Source of the DNA: Streptomyces sp. CB01635
GTDB lineage: Bacteria; Actinomycetota; Actinomycetes; Streptomycetales; Streptomycetaceae
DNA: 62,037 bases
Assembly: GCF_002803065.1 (NCBI RefSeq)
Contig: NZ_NNBL01000041.1
Coordinates: 1 to 62,037 of the forward strand
Direction of reading: 5' to 3'
The notes beneath the pieces were generated by a model, which had not been told where the DNA came from, did no database searches, and was given only the letters and a program-made list of their open reading frames with translations. The position numbers and the translations under genes were made by a program. Numbering within the stretch: the first letter of the stretch is position 1; every line of letters starts with the position of its first letter. Positions 39,487 to 48,090 of the stretch are shown here, in pieces.

Positions 39487-40116
39487 CTACGCCTCGAACG
39501 GACGGGCGGGCCAGGGAGCCTCGGCCGGCCGCAGCGACTCCAGGCCGCCACCGGCCTGCGCGGCGGTCAGCGCGAGCGCCCCCACCACCAGGCAGTTGTT
39601 GTGCAGCTCGCCGGCCAGCACGCCGCGTACGAGCTCCTCCAGGGGGACGCGGGCCAGCTCCATGTCGGCCTCCTCGTCCTCCACCTCGAAGCGCTCGCCC
39701 TCCGCCTCGGACAGGTCGCGGGCCAGGAAGACCCGGACGGCCTCGGAGCAGCCGCCGGGGGTCGTGTAGACGTCGGTGAGGACGCGCCAGTCCTCGGCCT
39801 TGACGTGCGCCTCCTCGTAGAGCTCGCGCTGGGCCGCGTGCAGCGGGTTCTCGCCGGGGATGTCGAGCAGTCCGGCCGGGATCTCCCAGAGCTTGTGCCG
39901 CACGGGGTGGCGGTACTGCTTGAGGACCAGGACGCGGCCGTGGTCGTCGAGGGCGAGGACGGCGACGGAGCCGGGGTGGACCTGGTAGTCGCGGCGGACG
40001 ACCGAGCCGTCGGGCATGACCACGTCGTCGGTGCGCACAGAGGTCTTGTTCCCGACGAAGGGGGTCGCGGTCGCCCGGACCTCCCACTCCTCGGCGGTGT
40101 CCTTGATCGTCGTCAT
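39487..40116 (-). CDS. nudF: ADP-ribose pyrophosphatase (Nudix)
   Basis: A 209-residue Nudix hydrolase starting MTTIKDTAEEWEV after GAAGGACG. VLVLKQYRHPVRHKLWEIPA precedes the Nudix box in GLLDIPGENPLHAAQRELYE and EEAHV, and VYTTPGGCSEAVRVFLARDL follows. This arrangement is the ADPRase type that cleaves ADP-ribose to AMP and ribose 5-phosphate. It lies directly after pyrG on the same strand. Confidence 0.88.
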   Translation of the reverse strand: MTTIKDTAEEWEVRATATPFVGNKTSVRTDDVVMPDGSVVRRDYQVHPGSVAVLALDDHGRVLVLKQYRHPVRHKLWEIPAGLLDIPGENPLHAAQRELYEEAHVKAEDWRVLTDVYTTPGGCSEAVRVFLARDLSEAEGERFEVEDEEADMELARVPLEELVRGVLAGELHNNCLVVGALALTAAQAGGGLESLRPAEAPWPARPFEA

Positions 40117-40149
40117 GTCGACACGTCCTTCTACGCACGTAAACAGAAA

Positions 40150-40183
40150 CCGGGGCACGCACCCCAAAAGGCACGCACCCCGG
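40150..40183 (-). terminator. Possible terminator between pyrG and nudF
   Basis: CCGGGG/CCCCGG arms enclose two direct copies of GCACGCACCCC. On the minus strand the structure is followed by TTTCTGTTT. The stem is short. Confidence 0.35.
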
Positions 40184-40211
40184 CAACCGTACAACCCTTG
40201 TCCTACATGGC

Positions 40212-41885
40212 TTACTTGGCCTTCTTGCCGTTCGCCGCGCCGCCGGTCTTGCGCTCGACGGCCGCCTTCACCAGGCCCGCGAAGAGCGGGTGCGGGCGGG
40301 TCGGGCGGGAGCGGAGCTCGGGGTGCGCCTGGGTCGCGACCAGGTAAGGGTGCACCTCACGCGGGTACTCCACGTACTCGACGAGCTTGCCGTCCGGCGA
40401 CGTGCCGGAGAACTGCAGACCGGCCTTCTTCTCCAGCTCGGCGCGGTAGGAGTTGTTCACCTCGTAGCGGTGACGGTGACGCTCCTCGACGTACTCCTTG
40501 CCGTCGTACACCTCGCGCGCGATGGAGCCCTCGGCGAGCTTCGCCGGGTACATGCCCAGGCGCATGGTGCCGCCCATGTCGCCCTCACCGGCGACGATGT
40601 CGAGCTGCTCGGCCATCGTGGAGATGACCGGGTGGGCGGTGGCGGCGTCGAACTCGGTGGAGTTCGCGTCGGGGATGTCGGCCAGGTTCCGCGCGGCCTC
40701 GATCACGATGCACTGCAGGCCGAGGCAGAGGCCGAGCAGCGGGATCTTGTTCTCGCGGGCGTACTGGATCGCGCCGACCTTGCCGGACACGCCGCGGTCG
40801 CCGAAGCCGCCGGGGATGCAGATCGCGTCCACGTCGCCGAGCTGCTTCTTGGCGCCGGACGCGGTCTTGCAGTCGTCGGACGCGACCCACTTGATCTTGA
40901 CGCGGGCCTTGTTGGCGAAGCCGCCGGCGCGCAGCGCCTCGGTCACCGACAGGTAGGCGTCGGGCAGGTCGATGTACTTGCCCACGAGCGCCATGACGAT
41001 CTCGTGGTCGGGGTTGTGGACGCGGTCGAGCAGGTCGTCCCAGGTCGTCCAGTCCACGTCGCGGAACGGCAGGTCAAGCTTGCGCACGACATAGGCGTCC
41101 AGGCCCTCGGTGTGCAGGACCTTCGGGATGTCGTAGATCGACGGGGCGTCGATGGCAGCGACGACGGCCGCCTCGTCGACGTCGCACATCAGGGAGATCT
41201 TGCGCTTGATCGCGGTGGGCACCTCGCGGTCGGCGCGCAGGACGATCGCGTCCGGCTGGATACCGATGTTGCGCAGGGCGGCGACCGAGTGCTGGGTCGG
41301 CTTGGTCTTCAGCTCGCCGGAGGGGCCGATGTAGGGCAGCAGCGAGATGTGCACGACGAAGACGTTGTCGCGGCCGACCTCGTGGCGGACCTGACGGACG
41401 GTCTCCAGGAACGGCAGGGACTCGATGTCACCGACCGTGCCGCCGACCTCGGTGATGACGACGTCGACGTCGTCCGTGGCCATGCGGCGGATGCGGTGCT
41501 TGATCTCGTTCGTGATGTGCGGGATGACCTGGACGGTGTCGCCGAGGTACTCGCCGCGCCGCTCCTTGGCGATCACCTGGGAGTAGACCTGGCCGGTGGT
41601 GACGTTGGCCGTGCCGTCCAGATCCACGTCGAGGAAGCGCTCGTAGTGGCCGATGTCCAGGTCGGTCTCGGCGCCGTCGTTGGTGACGAACACCTCACCG
41701 TGCTGGAAGGGGTTCATCGTGCCGGGGTCGACGTTCAGGTACGGGTCGAGCTTCTGCATCGTGACCCGCAGACCACGCGCCTTGAGGAGCGCACCCAGGC
41801 TGGAGGCCGTCAGCCCCTTGCCGAGGGAGGAGGCGACACCCCCGGTGACGAAGATGTGCTTGGTCGTCGTGGATTTGGGCGTCAT
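40212..41885 (-). CDS. pyrG: CTP synthase
   Basis: A 557-residue amidoligase making CTP from UTP and glutamine. The N-terminal synthetase domain begins KHIFVTGGVASSLGKGLTAS and shows LDPYLNVDPGTMNPFQHGEV and ITEVGGTVGDIESLPFLE. The C-terminal class I glutamine amidotransferase domain has the nucleophile Cys387 in GLCLGLQ and the His-Glu pair in QAHPEL. The start is ATG 41885 (MTPKSTTT); the ribosome-binding site is weak. It is divergent from the GH15 gene. Confidence 0.97.
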   Translation of the reverse strand: MTPKSTTTKHIFVTGGVASSLGKGLTASSLGALLKARGLRVTMQKLDPYLNVDPGTMNPFQHGEVFVTNDGAETDLDIGHYERFLDVDLDGTANVTTGQVYSQVIAKERRGEYLGDTVQVIPHITNEIKHRIRRMATDDVDVVITEVGGTVGDIESLPFLETVRQVRHEVGRDNVFVVHISLLPYIGPSGELKTKPTQHSVAALRNIGIQPDAIVLRADREVPTAIKRKISLMCDVDEAAVVAAIDAPSIYDIPKVLHTEGLDAYVVRKLDLPFRDVDWTTWDDLLDRVHNPDHEIVMALVGKYIDLPDAYLSVTEALRAGGFANKARVKIKWVASDDCKTASGAKKQLGDVDAICIPGGFGDRGVSGKVGAIQYARENKIPLLGLCLGLQCIVIEAARNLADIPDANSTEFDAATAHPVISTMAEQLDIVAGEGDMGGTMRLGMYPAKLAEGSIAREVYDGKEYVEERHRHRYEVNNSYRAELEKKAGLQFSGTSPDGKLVEYVEYPREVHPYLVATQAHPELRSRPTRPHPLFAGLVKAAVERKTGGAANGKKAK

Positions 41886-42341
41886 GGCCAAGAGGGGGCT
41901 CCCGTGGTCGCGGTCTGGAATGCGTACCGGCTTGCCTGGTCCGGAGATTTCCGGGGGTGCCGTCGCTGCGGTTCGGGGGCTTCGACTGCTTGCAGAAGCG
42001 CACCGGTCCACGGGCTACCAGGGTAACAGCGAGTGGGCGAGGCCGCTTCCGGCCACGCTCCGCACATGCCTCACCACAGCATCACCGAAACCTCACCCAC
42101 CGCTCACTCTTTCGGCCCACCTCGGTTGCCGGGACGGGCGCGCGGATCACTGCGCTGCGTCGTATCCTGCTCGGACACTCGCTGCCGAGCCAGGCCGGCA
42201 AACGGCACTACCCCCGCCCGTTACTCCCGGAACAAGAGCTCGTCAGTTCGTTTTTACGACGACGCACCAACACGAACCCTTGACCGCAGAGACCGCAGAG
42301 CGATCGCCCTTCCGGGGGCGTACGTGGCCGTTCGACTGGAG
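41886..42341. other. Divergent spacer between pyrG and the GH15 gene
   Basis: A 456-bp stretch. TACCCT at 42025-42020 (minus strand) is a possible -10 for pyrG but lacks a clear -35. The frame of the downstream GH15 gene remains open through this region, but low similarity to the family before MHVAGRIEDY argues it is untranslated. No other feature was recognised. Confidence 0.35.
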
Positions 42342-44150
42342 ATGCACGTGGCCGGGCGCATCGAGGACTACGCACTCATCGGAGACATGCAGACCGCTGC
42401 CCTGGTCTGCCGGGACGGAACAGTCGACTGGCTGTGCCTCCCACGCTTCGACTCGCATGCCATTTTCGCCGGCCTGCTCGGCACGGAGGAACACGGCTTC
42501 TGGCGGCTGGGACCGGCGCACGCCGCGGAGGCCGAACCGCCGACCGCGGCGCGCCGGACGTACCGCGGCGATTCACTGATCCTCGAATCCGAGTGGGACA
42601 CCCCCCGCGGCACGGTCCGAGTGACCGATTTCATGCCGCCGCGTGACGGCGCACCGCAGCTGATCCGGATCGTGGAGGGCATCAGCGGCCGCGTCCCGAT
42701 GCGCTCGGCGCTGCGCATGCGTTTCTCGTACGGGCGGATCGTGCCGTGGGTGCACAAGGTCGACGGCCGCACGGTCGCGGTCGCGGGCCCCGACTCCGTG
42801 TGGCTCGACTCGTCCACGGAGACGTACGGCAAGAACCTGACGACGTACTCGGACTTCACGGTGGCGCCGGGTGACCGGATCGCGTTCACCCTCTCGTGGC
42901 AGCCCTCACACCAGAAGCCTCCGGCCCTCCCCGACCCCGAGGGGTCACTTGAGGCGACGGAGGAGTTCTGGGGCGAGTGGGTCGAGCACTGTACGTACCA
43001 CGGGCCCTACCGCGAGGCTGTGGTCCGTTCGCTGATCACGCTGAAGGCACTGACGTACGCGCCGACCGGCGGCATCGTCGCCGCGCCGACGACGTCGCTG
43101 CCCGAGGAGATCGGCGGTGTCCGCAACTGGGACTACCGCTACACCTGGCTGCGCGACGCGGCGATCACCCTCTCGTCCATGCTGCGCACCGGCTACCGCG
43201 AAGAGGCCCGCGCCTGGCGTGACTGGCTGCTGCGCGCGGTCGCCGGCGACCCCGAGAACCTGCAGATCATGTACGGGATCGCGGGCGAGCGCGAGCTGGG
43301 CGAGGCGGAGCTCGACTGGCTGCCCGGCTACGAGAACTCGGCGCCGGTGCGGGTCGGCAACGGCGCGGCGCACCAGCTCCAGCTGGATGTCTACGGCGAG
43401 GTCACCGAGGCGCTGCACCTGGCGCACATGACGGGCCTGACCCGCAACGACTACGCGTCCCTGCTCCAGCTCAAGCTGATCCGCTACCTGGAGAAGCACT
43501 GGGACGAGCCGGACGAGGGCATCTGGGAGGTACGCGGGCCGCGCCGGCACTTCGTTCACTCGAAGGTGATGGCGTGGGTCGCCGTGGACCGCACGATCAA
43601 GCTGATCGAGTCGGGTGACGCGGACGGGCCGCTGGAGAAGTGGCGCAGGCTGCGCGACGACATCCACCGGGACGTGTGCGAGCGGGGCTACGACAAGGAA
43701 CGCAACACGTTCACCCAGTCGTACGGCTCGAAGGAGCTGGACGCCTCGCTGCTCCTGATCCCGCAGATGGGCTTCCTGCCGCCCGACGACAAGCGCGTCA
43801 TCGGCACGATCGAGGCGATCCAGCGGGAGCTCTCGACGCCGGACGGTTTCATCCTGCGGTACCCGACGACGGGCGAAGACGCGGGTGTCGACGGCCTGGA
43901 GGGCGACGAGGGCGCGTTCCTCGCCTGCTCGTTCTGGATGGCCGACGACCTGGCGATGATCGGCCGCGTGGACGAGGCCCGCACGCTCTTCGAGAAGCTC
44001 CTGTCGCTGCGCAACGACCTGGGACTGCTCGCCGAGGAGTGGGACTCGCGTCTGCAGCGCCAGGTCGGCAACTTCCCGCAGGCGTTCAGCCACGTGCCCC
44101 TGATCGACACGGCACTGCGGCTGACGGCCTCGGGGGCGTACGGCGGCTAG
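42342..44150 (+). CDS. Glycoside hydrolase family 15 protein (glucoamylase/trehalase-like)
   Basis: About 602 residues from MHVAGRIEDYALIGDMQTAA. The N-terminal beta domain includes TVDWLCLPRFDSHAIFAGLL. The catalytic (alpha/alpha)6 barrel carries VRNWDYRYTWLRDAAITLSS, WLPGYENSAPVRVGNGAAHQ, and near the C-terminus LLAEEWDSRLQRQVGNFPQA with FSHVPLI. These are GH15 signatures, and actinobacterial members of this type often hydrolyse trehalose. No signal peptide is present, so it is probably intracellular. A GTG at 42324 is an alternative start. A GC hairpin follows. Confidence 0.87.
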   Translation: MHVAGRIEDYALIGDMQTAALVCRDGTVDWLCLPRFDSHAIFAGLLGTEEHGFWRLGPAHAAEAEPPTAARRTYRGDSLILESEWDTPRGTVRVTDFMPPRDGAPQLIRIVEGISGRVPMRSALRMRFSYGRIVPWVHKVDGRTVAVAGPDSVWLDSSTETYGKNLTTYSDFTVAPGDRIAFTLSWQPSHQKPPALPDPEGSLEATEEFWGEWVEHCTYHGPYREAVVRSLITLKALTYAPTGGIVAAPTTSLPEEIGGVRNWDYRYTWLRDAAITLSSMLRTGYREEARAWRDWLLRAVAGDPENLQIMYGIAGERELGEAELDWLPGYENSAPVRVGNGAAHQLQLDVYGEVTEALHLAHMTGLTRNDYASLLQLKLIRYLEKHWDEPDEGIWEVRGPRRHFVHSKVMAWVAVDRTIKLIESGDADGPLEKWRRLRDDIHRDVCERGYDKERNTFTQSYGSKELDASLLLIPQMGFLPPDDKRVIGTIEAIQRELSTPDGFILRYPTTGEDAGVDGLEGDEGAFLACSFWMADDLAMIGRVDEARTLFEKLLSLRNDLGLLAEEWDSRLQRQVGNFPQAFSHVPLIDTALRLTASGAYGG

Positions 44151-44171
44151 CCCGGCTCTCTGATCTCCTTT

Positions 44172-44206
44172 CCGGCGGCGCGTTCCCCCTGCGGACGCGC
44201 CGCCGG
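44172..44206 (+). terminator. Terminator hairpin after the GH15 gene
   Basis: CCGGCGGCGCGT and ACGCGCCGCCGG form a 12-bp stem around an 11-nt loop, 21 nt after the stop. Confidence 0.6.
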
Positions 44207-44262
44207 CGGCGTCAGCGCGTCCTGCCTGGTGGCCGGAGGTTTTCCAGGAACGTGCGCGCAGG

Positions 44263-44268
44263 TAGCGT
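44263..44268 (+). promoter_or_regulatory. -10 element of a leaderless transcript
   Basis: TAGCGT lies 7 nt before the PucR-type ATG; a TTTCCA 16 nt further upstream is a possible weak -35. Confidence 0.45.
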
Positions 44269-44275
44269 CCGCACC

Positions 44276-45946
44276 ATGGACACTCAGGCCCCCCACAGCA
44301 GCGCGCCCGGCCCCCAGGGCGGCATCACCGTGCAGCGGGCCCTCGAACTGCCAGGTCTGCGCAGCGGGCTCCCGGAGGTGGTGGCGGGCGCGGACCGGCT
44401 GCAGCGCACGGTGCGCTGGGTGCACGCCGGCGAGGTGCCCAACATCGCCTCGCTCCTCAAGGGCGGCGAGCTGCTCCTGACCACCGGGTTCGGCATCGGC
44501 ACGCGCCCCGCCGAGCAGCGGGCCTTCGTCCGCAAGCTCGCCGACCGCGGCATCTCCGCCCTCGTCATCGAGCTGGGCCAGCGCTTCGCACGGCTGCCGG
44601 CCGCACTCGTGGAGACCGCGCGCACGGCCGGCCTCCCGCTGGTGCAGCTGCACCGCGAGGTGCCGTTCGTGACGGTCACCGAGGAGGTCCACACCGAGAT
44701 CGTCAACGGGCACTACGCGCTCCTCCAGCGCGCCGAGGAGGTGCACCGGCGCTGCACCGAGGCCCTGCTCGGCGGCGGCGGAGTGCCCCAAGTCCTGCGC
44801 ATCCTCGCGGAGTTCAGCGGCAACCCGGTGTTCCTGGAGACGGCTGACGGGCAGCTCCTGTACGCGGCCGGGGGCGAGCCCGAGGTCGCCGACCCGCTCC
44901 AGGTGTGGGAGGGGATGCGCGGCAAGCCCGCCGACCGGGACGAGCCTCCCGCCGGAGCCGTGCTCGTCGACGTGCCCGGCGGCGGGCCCGGCACCGGGTC
45001 CGTGCGGGCACGCCTCGTGCTGCTGCCGGTCGCGGCACCGCTGGCGCCCGTGCACCGGATCGCGGCGGAACGGGCGGCGAGCAGCCTCGCCGTCGTGCTG
45101 ATGCAGGCCCGCCAGGAGGAGGAGCTGGCGGCGCGCGGCCGCGGTGACTTCCTCACGGATCTCTCGGAGGGCCGGATCACGCCGGACGACGCCCCGGCGC
45201 AGGCGCGCGTCCTCGGGTTCAAGCCGGGCGGCCAGGGGCCGCTGCTGCCGGTCGTGATGCGGCTGCCCGAGGCGTCGGTGGGCTCGGTGGGCCTCTCCCC
45301 CGGCGGCGGCTGGGCGGTCCTCGCCAGGGCGGTCGCCGAGGAGCTGGCCGCGGTGGGCGTTCCGGTCCTGCTCGGCGTACGGCCCGTCGAGGGGCGCGTT
45401 CCCCTGCTGCTCGGGCTGCGGTCGGACTCGGAGCGCACGGCGGTCGCGGACCGGGTGGCCGCGGCGCTGCGGGCGGGGGTCGAGCGGGCGGGCATGCAGC
45501 GCGCCGGGACGCAGCCGCCGGTCGTCGTGGTCGGCGGCGCGGGCGGTTGGGCCGCGGCTGCGGCCGGCCTGCGGCACGCGGCCGAGACGGCCACGGCGGC
45601 GCAGGGGCTGGCGGACCGGCCCTGGTACGACGCTCGGCGCCTCGACATCGACCTGCTGCTGTGGCGGCTGCGGGACCATCCGGACCTGGCGGCGTTCGTG
45701 GAGCGCGCGATCGGACCCCTCCAGGCCCACGACCGCCGCGCCAAGCCCCCGCTGCTTCCCACGCTCCAGACGTATCTGGCGCACGCGGGCCGCAAGGCGG
45801 AGACGGCCCGCGAACTCCATCTGAACCGCCAGACGCTCTACAACCGCCTCGCCCGCATAAGCGAGTTGCTCGGCACGGACCTCGACGACCCGCAGACGGT
45901 GCTCGCGTTGAGCCTCGCGCTGCGGGCGCGCAGGCATGTGGGGTGA
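44276..45946 (+). CDS. PucR-family transcriptional regulator
   Basis: A 556-residue regulator. The N-terminal PucR ligand domain reads ITVQRALELPGLRSGLPEVV to WVHAGEVPNIASLLKGGELL and TTGFGIGTRP. A central CdaR GGDEF-like region lies near 300-440. The C-terminal PucR helix-turn-helix is LLPTLQTYLAHAGRKAETAR followed by ELHLNRQTLYNRLARISELL. The family controls purine, amino-acid or carbohydrate catabolism. The neighbouring genes do not reveal its target. Confidence 0.92.
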   Translation: MDTQAPHSSAPGPQGGITVQRALELPGLRSGLPEVVAGADRLQRTVRWVHAGEVPNIASLLKGGELLLTTGFGIGTRPAEQRAFVRKLADRGISALVIELGQRFARLPAALVETARTAGLPLVQLHREVPFVTVTEEVHTEIVNGHYALLQRAEEVHRRCTEALLGGGGVPQVLRILAEFSGNPVFLETADGQLLYAAGGEPEVADPLQVWEGMRGKPADRDEPPAGAVLVDVPGGGPGTGSVRARLVLLPVAAPLAPVHRIAAERAASSLAVVLMQARQEEELAARGRGDFLTDLSEGRITPDDAPAQARVLGFKPGGQGPLLPVVMRLPEASVGSVGLSPGGGWAVLARAVAEELAAVGVPVLLGVRPVEGRVPLLLGLRSDSERTAVADRVAAALRAGVERAGMQRAGTQPPVVVVGGAGGWAAAAAGLRHAAETATAAQGLADRPWYDARRLDIDLLLWRLRDHPDLAAFVERAIGPLQAHDRRAKPPLLPTLQTYLAHAGRKAETARELHLNRQTLYNRLARISELLGTDLDDPQTVLALSLALRARRHVG

Positions 45947-45976
45947 GCGTGCCGCCAGGGCTGCAGCAGGTCGGCC

Positions 45977-47140
45977 CTACGCCCGTGTGCCCGTCAACTC
46001 GTCGTAGACGCTGAGCACTTGGGCCACGGTCTCGTCCTCCGTCGGCCACGACGCCGCCTGTACGGCGCCGCGCTCCCTGAGTTGGTCGCGGCGCGCGGGG
46101 TCGGACAGGAGGCGGGTGACGGTGTCGGCGAGGGCGCGCGCGTCGCCGTAAGGGACGAGTTCCGCGGCGTCGCCGACGAGTTCGGGGATGCCGCCGACGT
46201 CGGTCGCGACGAGCGGTACGCGCGCGTGGAGCGCCTCCTGCGCGAGGATCGACCGGGACTCCCAACTGCTGGTCAGCAGAGCCACATCGGCGGACGCGAG
46301 CAGCTCGGAGACGTCGTCACGGCGCCCCACGAGCCGTACCGGCAGCTGCTCGCTCTCGATGCGGCGCTGGAGCGCGCCCCGCTCCGGCCCCTCGCCCGCG
46401 ATGACGAGCAGCGGCACCGGGTCGAGATGGCGCCAGGTGCGCGCGGCGTCCAGCAGCGTCCCGTACCCGCGGTGTTTCACGAGGCTGCCGACGGCCATCA
46501 GCAACGGCCGGTCCACAGCGCCGAGTTCGGCCCGTGACTTGTGCCGCAGGCGCTCCGGGTCCTCGGGCCCCTCGGGTCCCGGCACCGGCGCGGCTTCCGA
46601 TGCATCGGGGCGGCGCGGCGCCGGGAAGGCGACCGCGGCCAGCCTTGCGTCCCGGGCGCCGCGGACGCGGGCCCGCTCGACGAGGTCCGACGAGGTGCCG
46701 AGGACCACGGACGCGGCTCTGGCCACGCGCCGTTCGAGCAGACGCAGCAGATGGGCGCGGGCGCCCTCGGCGTGGGAGCGGGTGTGCCAGGTGACGACGA
46801 GGGGCGTGGTCCTGCCGCTGAGTGCGAGGGAGGCCCGCAGCGCGGCGTGCAGCCCGTGCGCGTGGACGAGGTCGGCGTCGGCGCAGGCGACCCGCAGCGC
46901 CGCGACGGACCCGGGGTCGCTGCTGCGGGGCACGGTGACGTGCTGCGCGCCGACGTCCGCGAAGCCGTAGACGTGTGCGACCTCGACGGGTGCGCACACC
47001 GTGACGCGTACTCCTCTGGCGACGAGCCCGGCGGCCAGCGACCTGACGTGCGTGCTGCTTCCGGCGCTGCCGCCGCCGAGCACTTGCACGGTGCGCAGCG
47101 GTGACTGGCCGTGCGCTGGCTGGCTGCTCACGTGACTCAC
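45977..47140 (-). CDS. Family 4 glycosyltransferase (second in window)
   Basis: About 387 residues from GTG 47140 (VSHVSSQPAHGQSPLRTVQV), with CAGGAG 10 nt upstream. The GT-B signature is VQVLGGGSAGSSTHVRSLAA at the N-terminus, ADLVHAHGLHAALRASLALS in the first domain, and LMAVGSLVKHRGYGTLLDAA with WESRSILAQEALHARVPLVA (EX7E type) and TDVGGIPELV in the second. It is placed just downstream of an MraY-like gene on the same strand (about 160 nt apart), and the two may act in one glycolipid or glycan pathway. Confidence 0.87.
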   Translation of the reverse strand: MSHVSSQPAHGQSPLRTVQVLGGGSAGSSTHVRSLAAGLVARGVRVTVCAPVEVAHVYGFADVGAQHVTVPRSSDPGSVAALRVACADADLVHAHGLHAALRASLALSGRTTPLVVTWHTRSHAEGARAHLLRLLERRVARAASVVLGTSSDLVERARVRGARDARLAAVAFPAPRRPDASEAAPVPGPEGPEDPERLRHKSRAELGAVDRPLLMAVGSLVKHRGYGTLLDAARTWRHLDPVPLLVIAGEGPERGALQRRIESEQLPVRLVGRRDDVSELLASADVALLTSSWESRSILAQEALHARVPLVATDVGGIPELVGDAAELVPYGDARALADTVTRLLSDPARRDQLRERGAVQAASWPTEDETVAQVLSVYDELTGTRA

Positions 47141-47304
47141 GTGGCCGGGACTCCTGGGTCGGTCGGTGCGGGACGCGCGGGATGTCGCGCCGTAACGGTC
47201 TGGGCCAAGGATGCCAGCCCGTACGGGCGTTCCGGCACCGGCCCGGAGTCCCCACCGTGTCGGAGTGGGCAACACGTCGTACGGGATCACTCACACGCGT
47301 GAAT

Positions 47305-48084
47305 TCAGGTGTGTCGAACTGACTCCGCCCCGCGGGCCCATGCGGTCACTTTGTCCCCGTATGCCGCGGCGAGGACCAGTCCGGCCGCGTGTGCGAGGAG
47401 TCCGGCGCGCCCGTTCCCCGCGACGACGGCGACGCCGAGCGCCGCGCCCAGGGCGTGTGCCCCGGTGTCGCCGATCATGGTCCGCCCGTCGAGGTCCTCC
47501 GGCAGGACGGCGGCCACCGCGCCCATGGGGGCCGCGGCGACGGCCCCCTTCAGCAGTCCGGGCGCCCCGAGCGCGAGCACGGCCGCGGCCGCCCGCCCGG
47601 GCCGTACGTCCACCAGGTTCACGAAGTGCGCCGCGCCGGCGATCACGACACCGGCGAGCGCCTTGTCCACGATCCGTTCCTCGAGCAGCGAACCCGCGGC
47701 GAGCCCCGCGGCGGAGATACCGATCAACTTCACGGCTCCGCTGGTCAGTTCACCGTCGCGCAGCGCCGACAGATGGGCCCGGAACCCGCTGCGCGGATCA
47801 CCGGCACCGGCCACGTCGTCGTACGCGCCGCACGCCCCGGCGGCGAGCACGGCCAGGACCGCGGCACGGCGATCCCGACCCGAGGTGGCGGCGGCCGCAC
47901 CGGCGACGGCCCCGGCCACGACGGCCGGCCCGGCGCACAGGTCGACGGCCCGGCCCGCGAAGTTCGTCCGCTCCCACAGGCCCGGCCCACCCGGCCTGGC
48001 CCGCCGCAGCGCCGCAAACCCGGCCCGGGCCACGACGGCACCGGCCGCGAGGGCCGCGAACCGGCCCACCACACGCTTTTCCAT
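47305..48084 (-). CDS. MraY/WecA-like membrane phosphoglycosyltransferase homologue
   Basis: A 259-residue, Ala/Gly-rich membrane protein with about 7-8 hydrophobic segments. It keeps the marks of the polyprenyl-phosphate sugar-1-phosphate transferase superfamily: GAYDDVAGAGDPRSGFRAHL (the Asp-Asp pair), GELTSGAVKLIGISAAGLAA, HFVNLVDVRPGRAAAA (NxxD), and MIGDTGAHALGAALGVAV (GDxG). It is shorter than MraY and WecA (about 320-360), so it may be a divergent member. It starts 6 nt after the recN stop. Confidence 0.72.
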   Translation of the reverse strand: MEKRVVGRFAALAAGAVVARAGFAALRRARPGGPGLWERTNFAGRAVDLCAGPAVVAGAVAGAAAATSGRDRRAAVLAVLAAGACGAYDDVAGAGDPRSGFRAHLSALRDGELTSGAVKLIGISAAGLAAGSLLEERIVDKALAGVVIAGAAHFVNLVDVRPGRAAAAVLALGAPGLLKGAVAAAPMGAVAAVLPEDLDGRTMIGDTGAHALGAALGVAVVAGNGRAGLLAHAAGLVLAAAYGDKVTAWARGAESVRHT

Positions 48085-48090
48085 GGGCGG

